Assembly: GCA_001897425.1 (NCBI GenBank)
Contig: MKSW01000022.1
Location: 1-49,652 of the forward strand
DNA: 49,652 nt
Reading direction: 5' to 3'
Origin: Actinobacteria bacterium 69-20
Lineage (GTDB): Bacteria > Actinomycetota > Actinomycetes > Mycobacteriales > Nakamurellaceae
This document shows positions 32,520 through 40,673 of the stretch, piece after piece. Numbering within the stretch: position 1 is the first letter of the stretch; every line of letters starts with the position of its first letter. The notes beneath the pieces are model-generated. The model ran no database searches. It saw nothing but the letters and a program-made list of their open reading frames with translations, and was not told the DNA's origin. Made by a program: the position numbers and the translations under genes.

Positions 32520-34282
32520 CGCCGCCCGCGATCGGAGCGATCGCCCCAGTCATCAAGGTCGCCGGATCGGAGTTGGCGGCTTCGACGCTCAGCGCGCTCA
32601 TCGGCATGACGGTCAGCAGCGGGCTGCGCCTGCCGAGTCGCGCGCGCCTGGACTTCCTCGACGACGGATTCTCGATTAGCGCAGGAACCACGTTCGATCT
32701 CGGCGCGAAGGTGGTGGTGGCAGCGGGCACCACCACCCTGTTCACGGGCGAGATCACCGGTGTGGAACTGGATGTGGACCGCGGTGCGTCGAATCTCCGG
32801 GTCATCGCCGACGACGCCGCCTACAAGATGACGCTCGGCAACAAGACCGTGACCTACGCACAGATGAGCTACTCCGACATCGTGTCGAAGATCGTCGCGG
32901 CGTACGGTCTGACGGCGAGCATTTCCTCGACCGGTGATGTACAGGAATACGTGCTGCAGACGGACAGCGATTTCGGCTTCATCACCGAGATCGCCGACCG
33001 TGTCGGCTACGACTGGTGGGTCGACGGCGGCGGCACGTTCCAGTTCCATCCGATGGGGGCGCAGTCCGATCTCGTTGCGACGCTGACATGGGGATCAGAC
33101 CTCGCGAGTCTTCGGCACTTCACGGTCCGCGCCTCGGCGCTGCACCCCCAGCAGGTCACCGTGAACGGTTGGGATGCTGGGCAGAAGCAACCGCTGACGG
33201 CCCAAAGCCAGTCGGTCGGCACGAAACCCGATGCGTCGCTCGTCACGCCCTACCTGGACGCGTCAAGCCTAGCCTCGTCGAGCAAGGTCACCACGGCGTA
33301 CCGTATGTTCGGCACGCAGGGCGACGGTGCGAAACTGGCGGACAGCGCGGCGATACGGGCGCTGGCCGGGTCGGTCGTCGCGGAGGGCCGCTGCGGGATC
33401 ATCGCGGCGATCGTGGTCGGGAAAAAGGTGTCTATCTCGGATGTCGGACCGGCCTCCGGCACCTACCCCGTCACCGAGGTGGAGCACATCTACAGCGAAA
33501 ACGGTTTCGACACCCGTTTCGTCGCAGGCGATCGCGAGCCGACGTCGTTGGTGGACACGCTCGCCGCGCCGGTCCCGTCCAGCTTCCGACAGGATGCGCT
33601 GGTGATCGGTGTAGTGACGAACCTCGGTGATTCCAATTCTCCGAAGGGCTATATCAAGGTCAAGTACCCGACCCTCGGGAGCCAGATAGAAAGCGCCTGG
33701 GCACGCGTGGTGTCGATGGGTGCGGGATCGTCGCGCGGTATGACGTTCCTCCCGGAGGTCAACGACGAGGTGATCATCGGCTTCGAGGGCGGTGACGTGA
33801 CGCGTCCGCTCGTGCTCGGCGGGTTGTACAGCGGGGCGAGCCCGGCGCTGGACTACGGGACCAAGGACGGTTCTATCGAGAAGCGCCAGATCGTCTCCCG
33901 GCTCGGCCATGTCGTCGAGTTGGGCGACGGCCAGCAGCCGGCGGATCAGCACATCTGGCTCACCCTCGCCGGGGGCGAGCATGCGGTCAAGCTCGGCAAG
34001 GACGGGCTCACCGCGACAGTGCCGTCGGGCGAACCGGTCTCGATCTCAGCAGGCGACACGAAGATCGAGTTCGACAAGCAGGGGAACATCACGCTGTCGG
34101 GCCAGAAGGTGACGATCAAGGCCACGCAGGACGTCGAGATCTCCGGCATGAACGTGAAACTCAAGGCGAACGTCGCCGTGGAGGCCTCGGGCACCCAGGC
34201 GAAGATGTCCGGGTCCGCACAGGCCGAGCTCTCCTCCGGCGGGCAGACATCGGTCAAGGGTTCGATGGTGATGATCAACTGA
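32516..34282 (+). CDS. VgrG-like spike protein (gp27-gp5 fusion, Afp8-like)
   Basis: The 588-residue protein forms the trimeric spike. Residues 1-340 are the gp27-like barrel pair (D-D-A-A-Y-K-M-T-L-G-N-K-T, S-D-F-G-F-I-T-E-I-A-D-R-V-G-Y-D-W-W). Residues about 360-440 form the OB-fold (V-K-Y-P-T-L-G, W-A-R-V-V-S, F-L-P-E-V-N-D-E-V-I-I-G-F). Residues about 500-588 form the repetitive beta-helix (I-T-L-S-G-Q-K-V-T-I-K-A-T). Start ATG 32516 overlaps the LysM stop. No lysozyme domain is present. Confidence 0.95.
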   Translation: MTPPAIGAIAPVIKVAGSELAASTLSALIGMTVSSGLRLPSRARLDFLDDGFSISAGTTFDLGAKVVVAAGTTTLFTGEITGVELDVDRGASNLRVIADDAAYKMTLGNKTVTYAQMSYSDIVSKIVAAYGLTASISSTGDVQEYVLQTDSDFGFITEIADRVGYDWWVDGGGTFQFHPMGAQSDLVATLTWGSDLASLRHFTVRASALHPQQVTVNGWDAGQKQPLTAQSQSVGTKPDASLVTPYLDASSLASSSKVTTAYRMFGTQGDGAKLADSAAIRALAGSVVAEGRCGIIAAIVVGKKVSISDVGPASGTYPVTEVEHIYSENGFDTRFVAGDREPTSLVDTLAAPVPSSFRQDALVIGVVTNLGDSNSPKGYIKVKYPTLGSQIESAWARVVSMGAGSSRGMTFLPEVNDEVIIGFEGGDVTRPLVLGGLYSGASPALDYGTKDGSIEKRQIVSRLGHVVELGDGQQPADQHIWLTLAGGEHAVKLGKDGLTATVPSGEPVSISAGDTKIEFDKQGNITLSGQKVTIKATQDVEISGMNVKLKANVAVEASGTQAKMSGSAQAELSSGGQTSVKGSMVMIN

Positions 34283-34731
34283 TGGACGAGATCATGCTGC
34301 CCACCACCGGTGCGACGCGCCCGGCCGAGTACGACGCGACCTTCATCGGCCGCGGGTTCTACTGGCCGCTTCAGGTCGACCACACCGGGTCGATCCGTAT
34401 GACGGACGGCGCCCCCGACCTGGACCGCTCCATGGCGGTGATCCTCGCTACCGCGCCCGGTGAGCGCGTCATGCGACCCGAGTTCGGTTGCAAGATATGG
34501 GATCTGCTGTTCGAGCCGATCACGGCGAACCTGCTCGGCCTGATGGCGCAGGTGGTCCGCGAGGCGCTGGCCCAGTGGGAGCCGCGGGTGGAGATCGAAG
34601 ATGTCCAACCGGTTCCCGACGACAACGACGCGACCCTCATCCGCATCATGGTCAGTTACCGGGTGAAGGCCACGAACGACCGGCGCAACCTGGTCTACCC
34701 GTTCTATGTGATCCCGCACGAGGAGACCTGA
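34282..34731 (+). CDS. gp25-like baseplate wedge protein (Afp9-like)
   Basis: This 149-residue lysozyme-like fold protein of the gp25/TssE family initiates sheath polymerisation on the wedge. The family stretch G-E-R-V-M-R-P-E-F-G-C-K-I-W-D-L-L-F-E-P is present (about residues 55-74), followed by V-R-E-A-L-A-Q-W-E-P-R-V-E-I. The start overlaps the VgrG-like stop (TGATG). The length is normal. Confidence 0.95.
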   Translation: MDEIMLPTTGATRPAEYDATFIGRGFYWPLQVDHTGSIRMTDGAPDLDRSMAVILATAPGERVMRPEFGCKIWDLLFEPITANLLGLMAQVVREALAQWEPRVEIEDVQPVPDDNDATLIRIMVSYRVKATNDRRNLVYPFYVIPHEET

Positions 34732-34732
34732 G

Positions 34733-36691
34733 ATGGCGCTTCCAGCACCGAATCTGGACGATCGCACGTTCCAGGACATCGTCGACGAGGCGAAGCGACT
34801 CATCCCGCGCTACACGCCGGAGTGGACGAACCATAACCTGTCGGACCCGGGTGTCGCGCTGATCGAGCTCTTCGCGTGGATGAGCGAGACGGTGCTGTAT
34901 CGCCTGAACCAGGTGCCGGACAAGCTCTTTGTGCACTTCCTCAACTTGGTGGGCATCGACCCGTTCCCGCCGTCGGTGGCGACGGTGCCGCTCACCTTCT
35001 GGCTGTCCGCGGTGCAGCCGAACCCGGTCACCGTTCCGGCCGGCATGCAGGTCGCCACGAGTGCCGAGAGCGGCGAGACCGCCGTCGTTTTCACGACTGT
35101 CGACGATCTCGTCATCTCGCAGCCGGTCTTCAAGGCTGCAGCCACCACCGATGTCGCCGGTGAGCGCATCGTCGACGTCACCGAGGATCTGCGTTTCCCC
35201 GGCTCGGACGTGCAATGCTTCACCACCCCGGGGCGGGACGGCCGGTTGGTCCCCGGCGACGCCGTGTTGTTCGGCTTCGAGGCCTCGCTAGCCGGCACGG
35301 CCCTGCGGCTCACGTTCGACGCGCGCGCCGAGGGCCTGGGCGTCGATCCGACGAATCCGCCGCTGGACTGGGAGGTCTGGAACGGCGAGGCGTGGATTCA
35401 GACCGATGTCTACTCGGATTCCACCGGCGGGTTGAACCGGGCCGGTGAGGTTGTCCTCATGGTTCCGTTGGAGCACGAGATCCTCACGCTGGCAGGTATT
35501 CCCGCGTACTGGCTGCGGTGCCGGCTGCTGGCGCCGCTGCCCGGTCAGCCAACGTATCAGGCCTCGCCGCGGGTCGCGTCGCTCGAGGTCGCGGCGCTCG
35601 GCGGTACGGTCACGGCAGAGCACTCCGCGGAGGCGGCCGGGGAGGTGCTGGGCCGGTCGGACGGCAGTCCCGGCCAGGAGTTTCGCGTCAGCCGGTTCCC
35701 GGTGTTGCCCCGGCGGACCGGTGAGACGATCATCGTCACCGACGCAGGCGGGCCGGTCGAATGGACCGAGGTGGAAGACTTCTCGCGGTCCAAGGGCACG
35801 GATCGGCACTTCGTGTGGAACTCGTCCTCCGGCGTGGTGAGTTTCGGGCCGCGAATCCGCTACCCGGACGGCTCGGTTCGTCAGCACGGCCGGATTCCGC
35901 ACGACGGCGCCGAGATCAAGGTGACGGCCTACCGCACCGGCGGTGGCGCGTCCGGCAACGTGGGCGCCCGCACGCTCACCGTGTTGCGTTCGGCGGTGCC
36001 GTATGTCGCGTCGGCCGTCAACCTGCGCCAGGCGACCGGTGGCGTGGACCCGGAGTCCGTGCAGGAGGCCAAACGCCGCGGCCCGCTCACCCTGCGCACC
36101 GGCCAAAGGGCCGTGACCGCACAGGATTTCGAGCGATTGACGTTGGAATCATCGATCGAGGTGGCTCGCGCCCGCTGCTTGCCGTCCGCCGACGGGCGGC
36201 GCGCCGTGCGCGTGCTGGTGGTCCCGCAGGTGCGGACCGATCCGCAGTTGCACCAGCTGGACGACTTCGCCCTGTCCGCCCCGTTGCTCGCGCGGATTTC
36301 GAACCATCTCGACCAGCATCGGCTTGTCGGTTCCGCGATCGAAGTGGGAACGCCTTATTACCAAGGCATTTCAGTGGCGGCCCTGGTGCACGCGCCCGCC
36401 GGTCGCCCGCTCGCCCTGATCCGGCAGCGGGCCGTCGCCCAGCTCACCCGGTACCTGCACCCGCTCACCGGCGGCGCGGACGGCGACGGCTGGTTGTTCG
36501 ACGCGGACGTCAATGCGGCAACGATCACGCAACTGCTGGAGAGCGTCGAGGGCATCGACCGGGTGGATGAGGTGCTGCTCTTCGAATACGACCTGCGCAG
36601 CGGCGCCCGCATCGGCGGCGGGCGCGACGTGATCCGACTGGATGCCCAGTCGCTGTTCCTGTCCGGGCCGCACCGGGTGGTGGTGCGGTGA
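34733..36691 (+). CDS. Putative baseplate assembly protein (gpJ/gp6-like, Afp11-like)
   Basis: The 652-residue protein is the large baseplate wedge component. It starts at ATG 34733, one base after the gp25 stop. The N-terminus Y-T-P-E-W-T-N-H-N-L-S-D-P-G-V-A-L-I-E-L and F-A-W-M-S-E-T-V-L-Y-R-L-N-Q-V-P-D-K match the 'putative baseplate assembly protein' family. The middle beta region (Y-R-T-G-G-G-A-S-G-N-V-G-A) and the end (W-L-F-D-A-D-V-N-A-A-T-I) are typical. It forms the iris ring that holds the spike before firing. Confidence 0.94.
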   Translation: MALPAPNLDDRTFQDIVDEAKRLIPRYTPEWTNHNLSDPGVALIELFAWMSETVLYRLNQVPDKLFVHFLNLVGIDPFPPSVATVPLTFWLSAVQPNPVTVPAGMQVATSAESGETAVVFTTVDDLVISQPVFKAAATTDVAGERIVDVTEDLRFPGSDVQCFTTPGRDGRLVPGDAVLFGFEASLAGTALRLTFDARAEGLGVDPTNPPLDWEVWNGEAWIQTDVYSDSTGGLNRAGEVVLMVPLEHEILTLAGIPAYWLRCRLLAPLPGQPTYQASPRVASLEVAALGGTVTAEHSAEAAGEVLGRSDGSPGQEFRVSRFPVLPRRTGETIIVTDAGGPVEWTEVEDFSRSKGTDRHFVWNSSSGVVSFGPRIRYPDGSVRQHGRIPHDGAEIKVTAYRTGGGASGNVGARTLTVLRSAVPYVASAVNLRQATGGVDPESVQEAKRRGPLTLRTGQRAVTAQDFERLTLESSIEVARARCLPSADGRRAVRVLVVPQVRTDPQLHQLDDFALSAPLLARISNHLDQHRLVGSAIEVGTPYYQGISVAALVHAPAGRPLALIRQRAVAQLTRYLHPLTGGADGDGWLFDADVNAATITQLLESVEGIDRVDEVLLFEYDLRSGARIGGGRDVIRLDAQSLFLSGPHRVVVR

Positions 36692-37380
36692 GCGAGCAGG
36701 GCGAGCGGGTCGGATCGGAGCTCGAGGTGCGTGCCTCGTCCGATCCCATGGTGGTCGAGGGAACGGTCGACCGACCGGCCGACGGAACGGCCGAGAGCCG
36801 CGCCCCCGCGATCACCCGCCGCGACGCGCGCGTCAGCCGTCCGCCACGGCACCCGCTCTGGCTGGTGAACCAGCTGCCGGTGGGCATGCTCAACAGCGAG
36901 TTTTTCGTCCGCTTCGTGTCGATCTTCCAGGAGCTCGCCGAGACCCTGATGGACGGAGCCGACCAGATCGAGCACGTCCCGGACGCCACGGTCACGCCGA
37001 CGCCGCTGCTCGCCTACCTCGCGTCGTGGATCGACGTTCGCACGGTCGACCCGTCGCTGGCGGAGGACGTGCAGCGAGTGATCCTGCGCAGCTCGGCGAA
37101 GGCACTGGCGTTGCGCGGCACCAAGTCTGGACTCGAACAGTACCTGCGGATGCTCTCCGGCGACAAGGCACAGGTCGAGGACGGCGGTGGCGTGTGGGGC
37201 GAGGGCGCCTCACCGGCCGATGTTGCGGAGGTGGCCTGGGTGCGGATGCGCGTCACCGGTACCGGGCACCTGTCCGAGGACGAGTTCGTAGCCCTGGTGC
37301 GCGACGAGATCCCGGCGCATGTCCGGGCGGAATTGTTCGTCGGCGATCGGCGCGTGCTGAGCACCGTCGAGGGACGATAG
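36688..37380 (+). CDS. Phage tail protein I-like protein (baseplate, Afp12-like)
   Basis: The 230-residue product starts at GTG 36688, overlapping the previous stop. It carries an extra disordered head of about 50 residues. The family core is S-E-F-F-V-R-F-V-S-I-F-Q-E-L, then Y-L-A-S-W-I-D, then A-K-A-L-A-L-R-G-T-K-S-G-L-E-Q-Y-L. It is the gpI-type partner of the gpJ-like wedge. No receptor-binding fibre gene follows, which is unusual for an extracellular eCIS. Confidence 0.9.
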   Translation: MSEQGERVGSELEVRASSDPMVVEGTVDRPADGTAESRAPAITRRDARVSRPPRHPLWLVNQLPVGMLNSEFFVRFVSIFQELAETLMDGADQIEHVPDATVTPTPLLAYLASWIDVRTVDPSLAEDVQRVILRSSAKALALRGTKSGLEQYLRMLSGDKAQVEDGGGVWGEGASPADVAEVAWVRMRVTGTGHLSEDEFVALVRDEIPAHVRAELFVGDRRVLSTVEGR

Positions 37381-37394
37381 GGGAGCGGTAGGCG

Positions 37395-38069
37395 ATGGTG
37401 AAGCACGGCGAAACGGGCGGCGAGAATGCCGACACCACAAGCGATATCGAGTATATGAGGCGCCTGCGATCAGACTATCCCGCACCGGCATATCAGCCGA
37501 CCGAGTATGACGCTGCTCCGGGGTCGGACGATGTCCCACCGTATGCGCCTCTCGCGACCACGATCGTGACAGCGCCCCCAGCGCCCCCGGCAACCACGGC
37601 CGTCGCGGCCGTCGCGGCACCCTCTGCGCAGGAGTGGATCAGCTGCCCGGAGTGCGGCGAGGGCGCCATGGTGGACCTCGCGCAGCGCCGTGCCGAGGAC
37701 TTCTGCTCGAACTGCGACTTCCCGCTGTTCTGGGCGAGAAGCGCCGTGGTGCTGATGGCCGGCGACGAGACCGGCGCCTCCCTGCGGCGTCTGCCCGGCA
37801 CGGTCGGCCGCGCGGCCACGGCGTCGGTGGCATGCCCGCACTGCGGGGAGCCCAATTCGCCCGCGGCGGTGAACTGCATCCGCTGCGGCCTGCCGATGGT
37901 CGTCATCGCGCCCGAGCCGGAACCCGAGCTCGTGTATTACGCGCCCGAGCCGGAACCCGAACCCGAGCCTGAGCCGGAACCCGACAACTCGGCGATCTGG
38001 ATCATCGCGATCTGCATGGTCGTGGTGATCCTCGCGGTGGTCCTCACGCTGATCCTGCAGCACCGGTAG
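37395..38069 (+). CDS. Double zinc-ribbon protein with C-terminal membrane anchor
   Basis: The 224-residue protein closes the CIS operon (15 bp after the previous gene, GGGAG upstream). Residues 1-80 are disordered and Pro/Ala/Tyr-rich. Two four-Cys ribbons follow: Cys84/87 with 104/107, and Cys147/150 with 161/164. A run of Glu-Pro dipeptides lies at about 173-196. A single hydrophobic helix (I-W-I-I-A-I-C-M-V-V-V-I-L-A-V-V-L) ends at the basic C-terminus, a tail-anchor with the ribbons in the cytoplasm. No exact family is recognised. By position it could tether or trigger the injection machine at the membrane. Confidence 0.85.
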   Translation: MVKHGETGGENADTTSDIEYMRRLRSDYPAPAYQPTEYDAAPGSDDVPPYAPLATTIVTAPPAPPATTAVAAVAAPSAQEWISCPECGEGAMVDLAQRRAEDFCSNCDFPLFWARSAVVLMAGDETGASLRRLPGTVGRAATASVACPHCGEPNSPAAVNCIRCGLPMVVIAPEPEPELVYYAPEPEPEPEPEPEPDNSAIWIIAICMVVVILAVVLTLILQHR

Positions 38070-38085
38070 GACACACCTGACAGAC

Positions 38086-40566
38086 CTACCCGATCAGCCC
38101 CGCGGCCTGGCTCAGCACCGCCGCGGATACAGTCGCCGGCTGCCCGAGCGCCTGCACGTTGGTGACGGTTCCCGCCTGCGCCTTCAGGAACGCCGCGGAG
38201 GAATCCGGCAGCGCGGTCGCGTCGGACGGCACGAGCAGCAGCGCATTGCCCCACCGCCCGAGATACGGCCCCGCCGTGAGCGCGTCCGGGAACCCGGTCA
38301 CACCGTTCGCGAGCGCCACCGTCGAGCCCGCGAGGCCGAGAGCCGAGCGCGCGAACCCGTTCAGCCGGGCGGCCGTGTCGTACCGGTCGGCGCCGGCGAT
38401 GCGCGAGACGGTCAGGCCCATCGACTGCAGTTGCGACACAACGGATCCCGAGATCCGATCGGTCCCGCCGAGGGCGATCACGTTGCGGATTCCGAGCGAC
38501 TGGAGCGCCGCGGCCACGGACGGGTCGAGTGCGTCGGGAGCCGTGAGCAGTACGGGTAGGTTCAGCGCGGCCGAGACCGGGCCGGCGGACAGCGCGTCCG
38601 CGTTCACCACGCCGGACGCGAGGATGGCGGTGGGGGCGGAGGCGCCGCCGGCGGTCAACGATGCGGACCCGACCCCGCTGCCGAAGTTCACCGTCGCGAT
38701 CTTCGCGGACGTCTGGTACCGGTCCGAGCCGGCAATCCGCGAGACGGTCACGGTGACCCCGCCCGGGTGATAGATGTTCGCGAGCTGTGACGCGACCGCG
38801 TTCGAGACGGAGTCTCCGCTGCCGATGACGTAGATCGTCCGCTCCGTGGACGAGCCCCCGTTGTTCAGGACATCGCAGAGCGTCGCGGCGGTGGAATCCG
38901 GAAGTGCGTCGCCGCGGGTGAGCAGAATCGGGGCGCCGACCCGCCCGGCCAGGTAGCTGGCGGATAGCGCGTCGAACCCGCCCTTGAAGTCCTCGCCGTT
39001 CGCGATCACGATCGCGTTGGTCGCGGTTCCGGACTGCGCTGCCGTGTACGACTCCCCAAGCAGCGACGCCGTCGCGTATCGGTCGGCGCCCGCGACACGC
39101 GGCATCGCCAGGGTCGGCGCCGGCGCGACGCCCTGCCACTGGGTGGCCTGCACGGCGCCGCCCGTCGGAGCGCCGCCCGTGCAGGTACTCGGCGCCGTCC
39201 ACAACGTCCCGTTCCCGGCGACCACGGGCGCGTCGACCTGGTTGGAATCAATCCAGCGTTTCACACCTCCGTAGGTCGCGTAGTGGCCGCCCGCGTACTG
39301 GTGGATCCGCTGGTGCGACGACCAGTACGCGTCGTTGATACCGGGCTGGCTGGCCGTGGACGGAGACTCCTTGGTCAGGTCGATCCAACGGGCCATCCAG
39401 ACCGCGTCGGGCTCGGTGTATCCGGTGCCCCACTGGCTGGCGAGGTCCTTGATCCCCGCGGAGACGCCGCTGTACACACCGGACAGGTACCCCTGCGAGT
39501 GCAGTTGGATCGTCCACGCCTCCAGGAACGCCATCACGGCGGCCCGGCAGGTGGCGATGGTGGTCGGGTCGCTGCTGTAGTAGCCCTCCATGTCGTAGTA
39601 GATGGGCGTGCCCTTGCCCATGCCGAGCGCGTTGAGGGACAGGATCGCGTCGTTCGCGAGCGCCGTGCCCTGCGCGCGGGCCGTCGCGATGTCGGCGCTG
39701 ACCTTCTTCGTGTACGAGGTGCACGGCGCTTGCAGGCCCACGTAGAGCGGCATCAGGCCCCAGCCCATGTTGAGCGTCTGGGCCACCCAGTCCGCGGTCA
39801 GGTTCGATTGCGCGCAGCCGCGGGAGCCGCCGCCGACGTAGATGCCGACTGCCCGGTAGGGGGACGCGAGCCAGGCCCGCATGGTGGAAACCGGTGGGGC
39901 AGAGCAGGCGTCGAACCCGCGGCCCGTGTAGGCGGTGGTGATGATCGTGCCGGTGGCAGTGGCAGCGGCTTGGGTTCCGGCAACCTGGGTCTCCGCGACC
40001 TGGGTGGCGGCCGGCGACTTCGTTGTGGCCACGGAGGCGCCGAATCGCACGGTCGCCGCGATCTGCCTTGCGAGGACATCGTCGGCGCCGGTGGTGATCG
40101 TCACCGCGAGATCCGAGTTGCCGGATATGACGGTGAGGTCGGGCCGGGCCACCGTACCCCCGGTGATGGTCAGGGGGGCACCGACCGGGGCCGGAGTCGC
40201 CGATACGGAGATTTGCACCGTCTCGGTATGGCCCACCAGACGGGACGGGCAGTCCGATTGCGCCGGGTTGCCGAGGTAGACGGCATGCGTGTCGTAGCGG
40301 ACGCAGCCCGTGCTGCCAGCCGCGGTGAAGTCGAAGGTGGGCCACGCGGCGGGGACGGCAAGGCTCACCTCGGCGAGGGACACCGTGTGCCAGCCGGCAG
40401 GCAGTGCCGCCGGGGCGGCTGAGGCAACCGGGGCGGCCGCCCCGATCGCAGAGGCCGCGGACGCCGGCACGGAGGTGACCGCGAGCGCGACGCTCAAGCT
40501 GACAGCGAGCATGGTCACGAGGAATGCACGAGCCCGACGCCGGGCCCGATGGGGCTGTATCGACAT
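38086..40566 (-). CDS. Secreted DUF1906 glycoside-hydrolase-like protein with CWB2 repeats
   Basis: The 826-residue protein starts at ATG 40566. A signal peptide ends near residue 38 (S-V-P-A-S-A-A-S-A). A beta-rich N-domain (about 55-180) and a Thr/Ala/Gln linker precede a DUF1906 TIM-barrel-like domain (about 211-447; G-F-D-A-C-S-A-P-P, P-I-Y-Y-D-M-E-G-Y). This domain is related to Rv2525c-like and GH25-like folds. Three CWB2 repeats follow (about 488-826; R-V-A-G-A-D-R-Y-A-T-A, R-I-A-G-S-D-R-Y, R-I-A-G-A-D-R-Y). It is probably a peptidoglycan-acting enzyme bound to wall polymer. It ends 16 bp from the CIS operon end. Confidence 0.92.
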   Translation of the reverse strand: MSIQPHRARRRARAFLVTMLAVSLSVALAVTSVPASAASAIGAAAPVASAAPAALPAGWHTVSLAEVSLAVPAAWPTFDFTAAGSTGCVRYDTHAVYLGNPAQSDCPSRLVGHTETVQISVSATPAPVGAPLTITGGTVARPDLTVISGNSDLAVTITTGADDVLARQIAATVRFGASVATTKSPAATQVAETQVAGTQAAATATGTIITTAYTGRGFDACSAPPVSTMRAWLASPYRAVGIYVGGGSRGCAQSNLTADWVAQTLNMGWGLMPLYVGLQAPCTSYTKKVSADIATARAQGTALANDAILSLNALGMGKGTPIYYDMEGYYSSDPTTIATCRAAVMAFLEAWTIQLHSQGYLSGVYSGVSAGIKDLASQWGTGYTEPDAVWMARWIDLTKESPSTASQPGINDAYWSSHQRIHQYAGGHYATYGGVKRWIDSNQVDAPVVAGNGTLWTAPSTCTGGAPTGGAVQATQWQGVAPAPTLAMPRVAGADRYATASLLGESYTAAQSGTATNAIVIANGEDFKGGFDALSASYLAGRVGAPILLTRGDALPDSTAATLCDVLNNGGSSTERTIYVIGSGDSVSNAVASQLANIYHPGGVTVTVSRIAGSDRYQTSAKIATVNFGSGVGSASLTAGGASAPTAILASGVVNADALSAGPVSAALNLPVLLTAPDALDPSVAAALQSLGIRNVIALGGTDRISGSVVSQLQSMGLTVSRIAGADRYDTAARLNGFARSALGLAGSTVALANGVTGFPDALTAGPYLGRWGNALLLVPSDATALPDSSAAFLKAQAGTVTNVQALGQPATVSAAVLSQAAGLIG

Positions 40567-40673
40567 GACTCCGCAGCGTAACCGGTGCGGCTGAGTAACT
40601 CGGGCATGTCGCGGCCGGCTGGCGAACCTTTTGCCGAGAATTGGGCACGTGTTGACGCGCCTGCGATCGGGCA

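Noticed and set aside
24277-38069. Prophage or prophage remnant
   Set aside because: No capsid, portal, terminase, integrase, holin or lysis gene and no attachment sites are seen. The gene set (two tubes, LysM, PAAR-like DUF4280, VgrG-like, gpJ, gpI) is that of a contractile injection system.
24277-38069. Type VI secretion system
   Set aside because: No TssJ, TssL, TssM, TssK, ClpV or split TssB/TssC genes. The sheath is a single phage-like protein.
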